Positions 27,848 through 35,596 of a DNA stretch of 64,000 nucleotides are shown piece by piece. The stretch lies in assembly GCA_903893945.1 (NCBI GenBank), contig CAITOF010000036.1, forward strand, positions 1 through 64,000, read 5' to 3'. A program made the position numbers and the translations under genes. The notes under the pieces are model-generated. The model saw only the letters and a list, made by a program, of their open reading frames with translations. It did no database searches and was not told where the DNA came from. This stretch comes from an uncultured Oxalobacteraceae bacterium (GTDB lineage: Bacteria > Pseudomonadota > Gammaproteobacteria > Burkholderiales > Burkholderiaceae_D). Within the stretch, counting starts at the first letter, position 1; every line of letters starts with the position of its first letter.

Positions 27848-29364
27848 GTTTGCTGTTCCTCTTTAACGGGCAGGTGGATCACTATTTTCACACCGCCCAG
27901 CGCCGACGAGGCTGCCTGTATGGTACCGCCATGCGCCAGTATAAACACTTTGCAAATCGACAGCCCGAGCCCACTGCCGCCATTTTGACGGGTTCGTGCC
28001 TGGTCGGTGCGAAACAGTCGTTCAAATAATCGTTCATGCATGCCTGGTGGCACGTCCGGCGCACTGTCTTCAATGGTTAAGGTTGCCAGCCCGGCGTGAC
28101 AGTTCAGCGTCAGGACGATGCGACCGGGTGCATTGGTATAGCGCACGCTGTTTTCCATCAGGTTGTTCAGAACCTGGACCAGGCGATCCGGATCTGCCAT
28201 GATCAGCAGTTTTTTTGCCGGTAACTGAACCGACAGTTCAAGTTGTGCCGCCTGCATTCTCGGCTGAAATCGCCCGGCCACATCCCTGATCAGCTGATTC
28301 AGATCCAGTTCCGATTTGCTGTAGCGCAGGTCGCCCGCATCGGCCAGAGCCAGCTGGTACAGATCGTCGATCAGATTGCCCAGATGCAGAACTTCGGCGT
28401 GCAGGGATCGGATCGCCGCCTCGTCGGGTTGACGGATGCCGTCCTGGATGGCTTCGATTTCACCGCGCATGACAGTCAGCGGTGTTCTGAGTTCATGCGA
28501 AATATCGGCCAGCACTTTGCGACGCTGTTTATCGTGCGATTCCAGCGCGTCGGCCATGCTGTTGATGTGTCGGGCAAATTCGCCGAGCTCATCCTGATTG
28601 ATGATGGCTGCCCGGACGCGGAGGTTACCCCGGGCGATACTCTGTGTCACTTTGCGCAACGCGGCCACCGGGCTGAGCAGATGACGTGCAAGCCAGATGG
28701 CGACTACGACAGCCACCAGCAGCAGCAGGGCCGCGAGCATCTCGATGTTGCGGACCTGGTTGCCGATGAAGCTGGTCTGGTTCGGGTCGGCTATTTTGGT
28801 CATCGGAGTCAGGGACAGTGTGCCAACCACCCTGCCATCAACCGTAACAGGGGTGCTGATCTCGCTGGGCGCACCGGGTTGTCCGATGATGGCCTCACCC
28901 GACACGTCGACCAGGGTCAGGCGCGGGCCGAGTATCAGCCAGTGCTGTGTGCTGGCCGGCGCTCGCCCGGCGGGCGGTGGGCCGCGCCGATCCCGCTGAG
29001 CTGGAGGATGTGGCGGCGGCCGCTCATCGGCTTGCGGATCGGGCGGCGGGAATGGGCGCTCGAATCCGGGTCGATCCGGCGGCCCCCACATACCGCTTTC
29101 AGAATCATCATCAGCGCCGTGACTGTCCGCCAGCGTGTTGAGTGCCCGGGGGTTTTTGCGCAGCGCGTCGAAACTGCCGTGTTTTTGATAGTAGCCGGCC
29201 AGAATGAGACTGAGTTCGTCGAGCTGCTGTCCCTGAACTTCATTGAGGTAGTCCATGAACCCGCGTTGCAGATTCTGCGTGGTCACCCATGCCATGGTCA
29301 CCAGGCACATCATCACGAGGCCAATCACCGAAAAGGCAATTTTTTTTGTAATGCTCAATCTCAT
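27844..29364 (-). CDS. Sensor histidine kinase, BaeS-like, with proline-rich periplasmic loop
   Basis: A 506-residue inner-membrane kinase. TM1 lies at about 9-28, the periplasmic domain at 29-205, TM2 at 206-226, HAMP thereafter. The H-box is DISHELRTPLTV with His290, the N-box NLMENSVRYT, and the G-box GSGLGLSICKVF. The sensor domain contains an unusual run at residues 95-136 with 17 prolines in 42 positions, plus Arg and Asp. Such low-complexity periplasmic loops occur in some metal- or stress-sensing kinases, but the ligand cannot be predicted. It is the promoter-proximal gene of the pair. Confidence 0.92.
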   Translation of the reverse strand: MRLSITKKIAFSVIGLVMMCLVTMAWVTTQNLQRGFMDYLNEVQGQQLDELSLILAGYYQKHGSFDALRKNPRALNTLADSHGADDDSESGMWGPPDRPGFERPFPPPDPQADERPPPHPPAQRDRRGPPPAGRAPASTQHWLILGPRLTLVDVSGEAIIGQPGAPSEISTPVTVDGRVVGTLSLTPMTKIADPNQTSFIGNQVRNIEMLAALLLLVAVVVAIWLARHLLSPVAALRKVTQSIARGNLRVRAAIINQDELGEFARHINSMADALESHDKQRRKVLADISHELRTPLTVMRGEIEAIQDGIRQPDEAAIRSLHAEVLHLGNLIDDLYQLALADAGDLRYSKSELDLNQLIRDVAGRFQPRMQAAQLELSVQLPAKKLLIMADPDRLVQVLNNLMENSVRYTNAPGRIVLTLNCHAGLATLTIEDSAPDVPPGMHERLFERLFRTDQARTRQNGGSGLGLSICKVFILAHGGTIQAASSALGGVKIVIHLPVKEEQQT

Positions 29365-29410
29365 TGGCGTTTCTTTTTCGGGTTACTGCTTACCCGTGCC
29401 CGGGATAAAT

Positions 29411-29440
29411 GAAAACTGCCCCGGGAATGACCCCGGTGCA
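29411..29440 (-). terminator. Terminator candidate of the di-haem peroxidase gene
   Basis: TGCCCCGGG (29417-29425), loop AATGA, and CCCCGGTGCA (29431-29440) form a GC-rich stem with one mismatch. Read on the minus strand it is followed by GCAGTTTTC. It lies about 65 bp beyond the stop codon of the peroxidase gene. Confidence 0.5.
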
Positions 29441-29502
29441 GCTTTTGCTCAATTTAGCAGAAAACATCACCTTGTTCCAGCAGTGTCGCTGTTTCCCGCC
29501 GA

Positions 29503-30825
29503 TTAATGTGCTGTGGAAAACGGGTTGGCGGCCACTGATGCCCTGCCGGTGGCTTGTGGCGGGCCTGCATGCGGTGGTGGCGCAGCGATGCCGGCCTGAG
29601 TGCCATAACCGTCACTCAGGGTGTTCAGGAAGGCCACCAGATCAGCCGCTTCACCGGAGGTAAATAACGGACCTGCCGACGCAGGACGATTGAATGGTGG
29701 CCGGTCGTGGATGATGTTGGGCAGATAGGCCACGGGTAAATCGTTCGGAATGCCGGTGGAACCGTACCAGCGTTCCGGATTGCTGTTTCGGGTCGAGTAG
29801 AAATCAATGACGGTCGGCAGGTCCCTGAAAAATCCGTTGTGCATGAATGCGGTGCGCAGTGCGACATTGCGCAGGGAAACCGTTCTGAACGTGCCACAGA
29901 ATTGCTGGACACTCGCGCTGGCAGGTGCATTGGCGGGCAACGCCGGTGGCTGACGTTTCGGTCCGCAAAGTCCCAGATCGTAAAAGCCCGGATTGCTGTT
30001 GGATGGAATAGCCTTGTTCCGGGGTATGCCAAGCGCGTGATAGGAAAAGTCTGCAAACAGATTGTCTGCCGCATTTTTGGAACCCGGATTCATCGTATGG
30101 CACGAGACGCAATTACCTCGCGCCGGATCGGTGAACAATTGCAATCCGCGCGTTTCATTGGCCGCGAGCGCCACTTTGCCCTGAACATACAGATCATATT
30201 TTGACGAGAATTGCTGGAGTTGCGCGCTGGCCTCATAAGCAGCGATTGCAGCACCGATGTCCTGAAAAGCTGCTGTCGCGTTATTGAAAATCCCCGCGCC
30301 AAACTGGGCTTTGAATTGACCGGCATAACTGGCTGCCGCAATTTTCTGCAACACGGCTGCCTGACTGGCATTATTCATTTCCTGTGCCGACAGCAGGGGT
30401 GCCAGCGCCTGTAGCGCGAGGGTATCCACCCGTCCATCCCTGAACAGGCCACCGGCGGCCGTCAGGGTTCCGTTGGTCACGCTGATATGAAAGGGGGGTA
30501 CGAATGATCCATAGGCATTCGACATGGCATTACGCAAACCGAACACGCCGGGTGCGCTGCCAAGCGGGACGCCGATGGTGGAACCGTGATTATCGGCAAA
30601 TCCGGTCCTGGCGTTGTGGCAGCTGGCGCACGCTGTTCCGGCAGGCGTCGAGAGATTCTTGTCAAAGAAGATCTGCTGCCCCAATGATTGCAGACTGGTT
30701 TCCGGCGGTGCAGGCGGTGGTGCCGCGTGCACGTCCAGAGCCTGGCCCGCAAGCACTGCAATACCGGCAAAATTGATCATGCTGATGATCAGGTTTGGAA
30801 GAAAAAGATACGATTTGAATTTCAT
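29503..30825 (-). CDS. Di-haem cytochrome c peroxidase / MauG-family protein
   Basis: A 440-residue exported c-type cytochrome. A signal segment at 1-34 ends near VHAAPPP, then two haem-binding motifs: CASCH at 66-70 and CVSCH at 239-243. Downstream lies the family block DLPTVIDFYSTRNSN and a C-terminal EAADLVAFLNTL. CcpA/MauG enzymes reduce peroxide or oxidise protein or small-molecule substrates in the periplasm. ATG 30825 is chosen over upstream starts because it creates a clean signal peptide and is preceded by AAAGGGGG. The frame is open upstream without similarity. Confidence 0.92.
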   Translation of the reverse strand: MKFKSYLFLPNLIISMINFAGIAVLAGQALDVHAAPPPAPPETSLQSLGQQIFFDKNLSTPAGTACASCHNARTGFADNHGSTIGVPLGSAPGVFGLRNAMSNAYGSFVPPFHISVTNGTLTAAGGLFRDGRVDTLALQALAPLLSAQEMNNASQAAVLQKIAAASYAGQFKAQFGAGIFNNATAAFQDIGAAIAAYEASAQLQQFSSKYDLYVQGKVALAANETRGLQLFTDPARGNCVSCHTMNPGSKNAADNLFADFSYHALGIPRNKAIPSNSNPGFYDLGLCGPKRQPPALPANAPASASVQQFCGTFRTVSLRNVALRTAFMHNGFFRDLPTVIDFYSTRNSNPERWYGSTGIPNDLPVAYLPNIIHDRPPFNRPASAGPLFTSGEAADLVAFLNTLSDGYGTQAGIAAPPPHAGPPQATGRASVAANPFSTAH

Positions 30826-31108
30826 ATGACCCCCTTTGTGATAACAACAAAAGGCGACGCGTTCGATTGACGATGCTGTCATCGTCAGCAACCCCGCTAC
30901 CATGACTTGGTCTGTTGCAGGACACAAGCTGCAGGCCGGAGGTTTTGCGTCCTCATTTTTCAACGAGTTTGCCCTTACTTAAAAACGTTCAGAACCATCA
31001 AGTCTGGTCTGCACAATCCGGAATCGCGTCATCTGTGCCCGGCTGTTCATTACGTACAGATTAAAGCCGCAATGTGGAGGAAATATGGAGACCACCGTGG
31101 CTGCCGGA

Positions 31109-31417
31109 TTATTTGTTCTGGTTTCTTTGTGTATCGTCCCGATTACCCGGGGGATGGTCGGGGCGGGCAAACAGACCTTTGGGCGAACTGGTGCAGGTTG
31201 CCGAAATGGTACCGCCCTGCGGCGGCGTAATCTGTACTGCATCGCCAGCCTGTTTGCCCTTGCAGTCCTGATAAGCCTGGGGAGGCGGTTCGCGGTGCTG
31301 CTGCGGATCAGAGGCCCCCTGGGAACAGGGTGTTTGCTCGGCGGCGGACGCGATCAGGCAGCAGGCCATTGCGCTGACCAGTGTGGCGCCACGGAAATGG
31401 TTGAGATTGGTTTTCAT
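31109..31417 (-). CDS. Small exported Cys-containing protein of unknown function
   Basis: A 102-residue protein with a convincing signal peptide (about 1-26, ending near IASAAEQ) and an AGGAG ribosome site upstream of its ATG. The mature part holds three cysteines (31, 52, 75) and a characteristic segment PPPQAYQDCKGKQAGDAVQ, then TPPQGGTISATC and GLFARPD. I recognise this layout (PPPEA..C.GK..GD.V....P.G....G.C) from small hypothetical exported proteins of proteobacteria. No function is known to me. It lies upstream of the peroxidase on the same strand, 283 bp away, and may belong to the same envelope-stress response as the nearby BaeSR-like pair. Confidence 0.75.
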   Translation of the reverse strand: MKTNLNHFRGATLVSAMACCLIASAAEQTPCSQGASDPQQHREPPPQAYQDCKGKQAGDAVQITPPQGGTISATCTSSPKGLFARPDHPPGNRDDTQRNQNK

Positions 31418-31612
31418 GAGAGCTCCTGTAAAAATGGCACATCAATACATACAGCCAGTTTAGCGAACTGAAGTTCGTCAGCCAGACTCTAGGCGGGCAT
31501 TGTGGAGCAATTATGGAGGCGTGATATTTCCGGCGTGGCGCCAGTCACTGCGACGCGCAGATTGTTCACCGGGATTGCCGGAATGGCAGGTAACCGGACC
31601 GCAAACCACATG

Positions 31613-31644
31613 AAAATGGCGCAGAACCGGACCGGATTGCGCCA
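31613..31644 (-). terminator. Rho-independent terminator of the GIN-domain gene
   Basis: On the minus strand TGGCGCA (from 31644) pairs with TGCGCCA (to 31617), enclosing a smaller CCGG/CCGG stem, and is followed by TTTTC. It lies about 28 bp past the stop codon of the gene ending at 31672. Confidence 0.75.
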
Positions 31645-31671
31645 TACGTTGACTCGCCGTCTGTTGCATGT

Positions 31672-32493
31672 TTATTGCATGGCGCTGACACTGCCATTAC
31701 CCGAATTGTGGGTCGTTAGCCGGGGTGGATGACCCTTGTACGAAATATCGCCACTGCCTGATGTTGTGGCGTCGAGCTCGAGTCGGGCAAACACGTGCGC
31801 GTCACCTGAGCCCGACACATTTACAGTGCTTTTGTCCGTTTCGAAATCGGCCGCGTCGAGGTCGCCGGAACCGCTGATCGAGGCGTCCATGCGGTTCGCT
31901 TTACCGGTAACCTTGATGTCACCTGATCCGGACACATCGAATTCAGCCGACGTGGCCACCTGAATCGACAGGTCAATGTCGCCGGAGCCGCTGACATAAC
32001 TTTTCAGGGTCTGCGACTTGCCGGTCAAGGTCATGTCGCCGGAACCACGGACATCGGCATTCAGCAGACCCTTCATGTCCAGATCGGCCTTGACGGTACC
32101 GGATCCGTTGACGCTCAGTACGATATTATTGCCGGTCAACGTACCCTGGGTAACCAGATCGCCCGAACCGTTAATATTGATGGCATCGATGCTGGCCGCC
32201 GTGATATAGATTTTCAGATGGTCATCGTCATGCCAGAACCAGTTGCCGTGATGATTTTTCATCTGAATTTTCAGTTGACCATTGCTGATTTCGGTGTCGA
32301 CGTTGGCGATAAGGTCTTTTTTCCCGACGATCTCGACGTGCTGCGGACTGCCCTGTGTCAGGTAAATATCGCCGGAGGTCGAATTACCTATCTGGGTGAA
32401 GGTGGCGAGGTTTCGGACTTCATGGTCCTGGGCAAAGGCAGCCAGTGGCAGAATGGACAGACCGATAAAAATCAGTCGCAGGGTATTTTTCAT
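31672..32493 (-). CDS. GIN-domain (DUF2807) exported protein with GSGD repeats
   Basis: A 273-residue exported protein: signal peptide 1-21 ending AFAQD, then a putative auto-transporter adhesin head GIN domain (DUF2807). Its parallel beta-helix is marked by regularly repeated turns: seven GSGD motifs plus one GSGT (INGSGD, VNGSGT, VRGSGD, then five SGSGD). Family members are surface or periplasmic beta-helix proteins of uncertain function. ATG 32493 was chosen for the signal peptide; GGGAGA lies upstream. It is monocistronic, ending in a terminator, and divergent from the MFS gene. Confidence 0.88.
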   Translation of the reverse strand: MKNTLRLIFIGLSILPLAAFAQDHEVRNLATFTQIGNSTSGDIYLTQGSPQHVEIVGKKDLIANVDTEISNGQLKIQMKNHHGNWFWHDDDHLKIYITAASIDAININGSGDLVTQGTLTGNNIVLSVNGSGTVKADLDMKGLLNADVRGSGDMTLTGKSQTLKSYVSGSGDIDLSIQVATSAEFDVSGSGDIKVTGKANRMDASISGSGDLDAADFETDKSTVNVSGSGDAHVFARLELDATTSGSGDISYKGHPPRLTTHNSGNGSVSAMQ

Positions 32494-32600
32494 GATGAGG
32501 GTCTCCCGGGTAAGTAAAGCTGGGCCAGCTTTGGTGTCGCAAATTGTATAGAAAACCGCCATTTCGCCCATCGGATTGCGATGAAAGGGAATTAGGCGGG

Positions 32601-32637
32601 GACGAACTGCACGACCGCCTGATGAGCTGCACAACCG
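32601..32637. repeat. 20-bp-spaced direct repeat between GIN and MFS genes
   Basis: CTGCACGACCG (32607-32617) and CTGCACAACCG (32627-32637) are spaced exactly 20 bp apart; the wider 17-base units from 32601 and 32621 agree at 14 positions. The position in a divergent intergenic region suggests a possible operator, but the pattern could be chance. Confidence 0.35.
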
Positions 32638-32790
32638 TGCACTGGCTCGTCAAAACCGGTAAATTTATAAAAAAACAATAAAGCGGTTTAAATGGGATGA
32701 AGGATGGACCTGGCCTGCCGGCGTTGGGTGAATGATGTAGAATCTGCCGATCCCGGCACACTGCGGTCGCCGTCAAAATAAGCGGACTCC

Positions 32791-34044
32791 ATGAAACCAA
32801 CTTCAGGCACTATTGCGCCACTACCCTCATTTTCACCGTACCAGAAACGCGTGGTCGGCATGCTTGCTTTTCTGCAGTTTGCGGTGATTCTTGATTTTAT
32901 GCTGATGTCGCCGCTGGGTGCGATGATCATGCCGGCCATGGCGATCACGCCGCAGCAATTTGGTCTGGCCGTGTCCGCCTACGCGTTCAGCGCCGGCCTG
33001 TCCGGACTGGCCACGGCGGGCTTTGCAGACCGCTTCGACCGGAAAAAGCTGTTACTGTTTTTTTATTCGGGTTTTATCCTCGGCACGGTATGGTGCGGTC
33101 TGGCCGAAACCTATCATTCGCTGATGATGGCGCGCATTTTCACGGGTCTGTTTGGCGGTGTGATCGGTTCTGTCGTGATGGCGATTGCGACGGATCTGTA
33201 TGCGCCCCATATGCGCGGTCGAGTCATGGGCCTGTTACAGACGGCGTTTGGTGCCAGTCAGGTGCTGGGACTGCCATTCGGCCTGTATCTGTCTGCGCAC
33301 TGGAACTGGCATGCCCCTTTTCTGTTCATGGCCGTGCTCGGGCTGGTGGGTGGACTGGTCGTGGCGTGGAACATGAAACCGGTCGATGCCCATCTGTCCA
33401 TCGCGCAGGAACACAGTGCCTGGATGCATCTTTATCATACCGTCACTGAACCCCGTTATCTGCTTGCCTTTGCCGCGATGTCATTGTTGAGCACCGGGGG
33501 GTTTATGCTGATGCCGTTCAGCAGTACCTTCATCGTCAATAATCTGGGTGTCAGTTTTCATGAATTGCCCATCCTGTATCTGGTGACCGGAATCGCGATC
33601 ATTTTATTCGGACCGATGATAGGAAAAGCAGCCGACAGATTTGGCAAATTCAGGATATTCACGATCGGCAGCGGCTTTACCGTCGTCATGGCTCTGGTGT
33701 ATACCAATCTGCACACCATACCCCTGTATGGACTGATCATCGTCAATGTCCTGCTGTTTATCGGCATTTTTTCACGCATGATTCCGTTTCAGGCCATGAT
33801 CTCCACGGTGCCGTCGCCGGTGCAGCGCGGTTCGTTCAGTTCAATCAGTTCATCCATACAGCAACTGTCGGGCGGTGTCGCTTCGGCACTGGCAGGGCAC
33901 ATCGTCAGTTTTGGCGCAGACGGCAAACTGCAGCATTTCAATGAACTGGGTTACGTGCTGGTGGGCACAACGCTGACCACCTTTGTGCTGCTGTGGTTTA
34001 TGAATCGCAATCACATTATTGAACCGGTCAGTCGTACCGCCTGA
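32791..34044 (+). CDS. MFS transporter
   Basis: A 417-residue inner-membrane transporter with twelve predicted helices, probably a proton-coupled exporter of the DHA1/AraJ-like kind. The MFS loop motif A-like GFADRFDRKKLLLF lies near 77-90, with RIFTGLFGGVIG and DLYAPHMRGRVMG after it, and a second-half equivalent around GKAADRFGKFRIF. ATG 32791 directly precedes a short polar N-terminus. It is divergent from the GIN-domain gene. The substrate is unknown; arabinose or drug export by related families is only suggestive. Confidence 0.9.
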   Translation: MKPTSGTIAPLPSFSPYQKRVVGMLAFLQFAVILDFMLMSPLGAMIMPAMAITPQQFGLAVSAYAFSAGLSGLATAGFADRFDRKKLLLFFYSGFILGTVWCGLAETYHSLMMARIFTGLFGGVIGSVVMAIATDLYAPHMRGRVMGLLQTAFGASQVLGLPFGLYLSAHWNWHAPFLFMAVLGLVGGLVVAWNMKPVDAHLSIAQEHSAWMHLYHTVTEPRYLLAFAAMSLLSTGGFMLMPFSSTFIVNNLGVSFHELPILYLVTGIAIILFGPMIGKAADRFGKFRIFTIGSGFTVVMALVYTNLHTIPLYGLIIVNVLLFIGIFSRMIPFQAMISTVPSPVQRGSFSSISSSIQQLSGGVASALAGHIVSFGADGKLQHFNELGYVLVGTTLTTFVLLWFMNRNHIIEPVSRTA

Positions 34045-34150
34045 GCCGTATTTCCGATGACCGGACAGACGGTTTTGCGCCGTAAAAAATCTGCTTCACG
34101 AGCGCAAATAATTGCAGTACGATCTGAATTACTGCAATGAAGGGCCTCAA

Positions 34151-35488
34151 ATGCTAACCCAGACAGTCAATTTACCCAGCGCAGAATGGCCGTACGTCCA
34201 GATTCTGGTGCGGCTGCTGTTGAGCCTGGTTCTGGGCTTATTGATGGGTCTCGAGCGGGAACGGCGCGGCAAGGAAGCGGGGCTGCGAACCTTTGGATTC
34301 ATATGCTTGCTGGGGGCCATGGGTGGCACGTTGGGTGTCGCATTTTCGTTGATGATACTTGCACTTGTCGGTGTACTGGTGGTGCTGCTGAATGTGCAGA
34401 CCCTGCGTGCCAACCAGGGCACCGAGCTGACGACGTCAGCGGCAATGATGGTGGCCTGCATGTCGGGCATACTCTGTGGACAGGGACATACGATTTCGCC
34501 TGCGGCAACGATGGTGGGAGCAACCGCGTTGCTGGCCTGGAAAGAAGGACTTGCCGGGTTCACGACCGGACTGAGTGAAAACGAATTGCGCTCGGCCATC
34601 ATGCTGGCGATTCTTGCCATTGTCATCTATCCGGCGTTACCGGTGGGTGCGGTCGGGCCGTGGAACCTGCTGGACCCGAGGGCTGCCTGGGTGGCCGTCA
34701 TACTGATTGCGGGGATAGGATTTGTCAACTATATCCTCTGGAAACTTTACGGCACACATGGTGCGGAACTGTCCGGCTTTCTTGGCGGCTTAATCAACAG
34801 CAACTTTACCGTCATTGAAATGTGTTCCCGCCTGCAACAGAGTTCAAGCGAGTTTATTGATTCTGCCTATCGCGGCATTCTGCTGGCAACCTCGGCGATG
34901 GTGATGCGAAATGCCGGCATATTGCTGATACTCGCTCCGCTGGCGCTGATCGGGGCATTGCCTGCATTTGTGCTGATGACAGCGTCCAGCCTGATTCTGG
35001 TGTTGTGGAATTACCGGCATCGGGACAGAAAACTGCAAGACTCGGGACCTGACATTGATTTTGATCTGCCATTTTCACTGCCGCTGGCGCTGAAGTACGG
35101 TGTGGTATTTCTGGCGCTGCACGTTGTCGGTGGCCTGACACAGCGATTTATGGGCGATGTCGGTTTTTATGTGGTCAGTGTCATTGGTGGTTTGTTGTCG
35201 AGTGCCAGCGCAGTTGCCGCAGCGGCGACCTTGGCTTCCCAGGGACATCTGTCACCCACGGTCGCCGGGAATGGTGCTGTCATTGCTTCGTTTACCAGTC
35301 TGGCCTTCAGCCTGTCGTTTGTAGTACGATCCCATCACCGTGTCCTGATACGCCGCTTGTCATTAGCTATTGTCTGTGTGGCACTGGCCGGTGTGGCGGG
35401 GCTGATAGTCTGGGACACGGCGCATCCTTTTGTATCTGTCTGGCTGCCGCAGATTGAAGGGCATACGCTGACAATACCGGCCAGTTGA
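34151..35488 (+). CDS. MgtC/SapB family (DUF4010) membrane protein
   Basis: A 445-residue polytopic inner-membrane protein. The N-terminal third carries the MgtC/SapB signature LVLGLLMGLERERRGKEAGLRTFGFICLLGA, here split over residues about 24-54, and the remainder is a DUF4010 multi-helix domain. MgtC-like proteins modulate ATP synthase, magnesium starvation responses or acid tolerance; the longer DUF4010 fusion type has no defined role. ATG 34151 with AAGGG about 8 bases before it is preferred over TTG 34112. It converges on the helicase gene. Confidence 0.9.
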   Translation: MLTQTVNLPSAEWPYVQILVRLLLSLVLGLLMGLERERRGKEAGLRTFGFICLLGAMGGTLGVAFSLMILALVGVLVVLLNVQTLRANQGTELTTSAAMMVACMSGILCGQGHTISPAATMVGATALLAWKEGLAGFTTGLSENELRSAIMLAILAIVIYPALPVGAVGPWNLLDPRAAWVAVILIAGIGFVNYILWKLYGTHGAELSGFLGGLINSNFTVIEMCSRLQQSSSEFIDSAYRGILLATSAMVMRNAGILLILAPLALIGALPAFVLMTASSLILVLWNYRHRDRKLQDSGPDIDFDLPFSLPLALKYGVVFLALHVVGGLTQRFMGDVGFYVVSVIGGLLSSASAVAAAATLASQGHLSPTVAGNGAVIASFTSLAFSLSFVVRSHHRVLIRRLSLAIVCVALAGVAGLIVWDTAHPFVSVWLPQIEGHTLTIPAS

Positions 35489-35596
35489 CCGGACGTGCAG
35501 GGGTCTGTTGAGCTGTAATTCGGCGCAGGTTGCATGATGCAGATTTTTTATCTGTCCCGCCAGTCCGACTCCCGGTCCGGGATGCTTTGACCGTTA

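Noticed and set aside
28243-29412. A 389-codon open frame on the plus strand opposite the second histidine kinase
   Set aside because: It mirrors the kinase codons, including the proline-rich region, and shows no family similarity or ribosome site.
31085-31471. A plus-strand frame opposite the small exported protein
   Set aside because: The minus-strand product has a signal peptide, ribosome site and recognisable pattern; the plus-strand frame has none of these.
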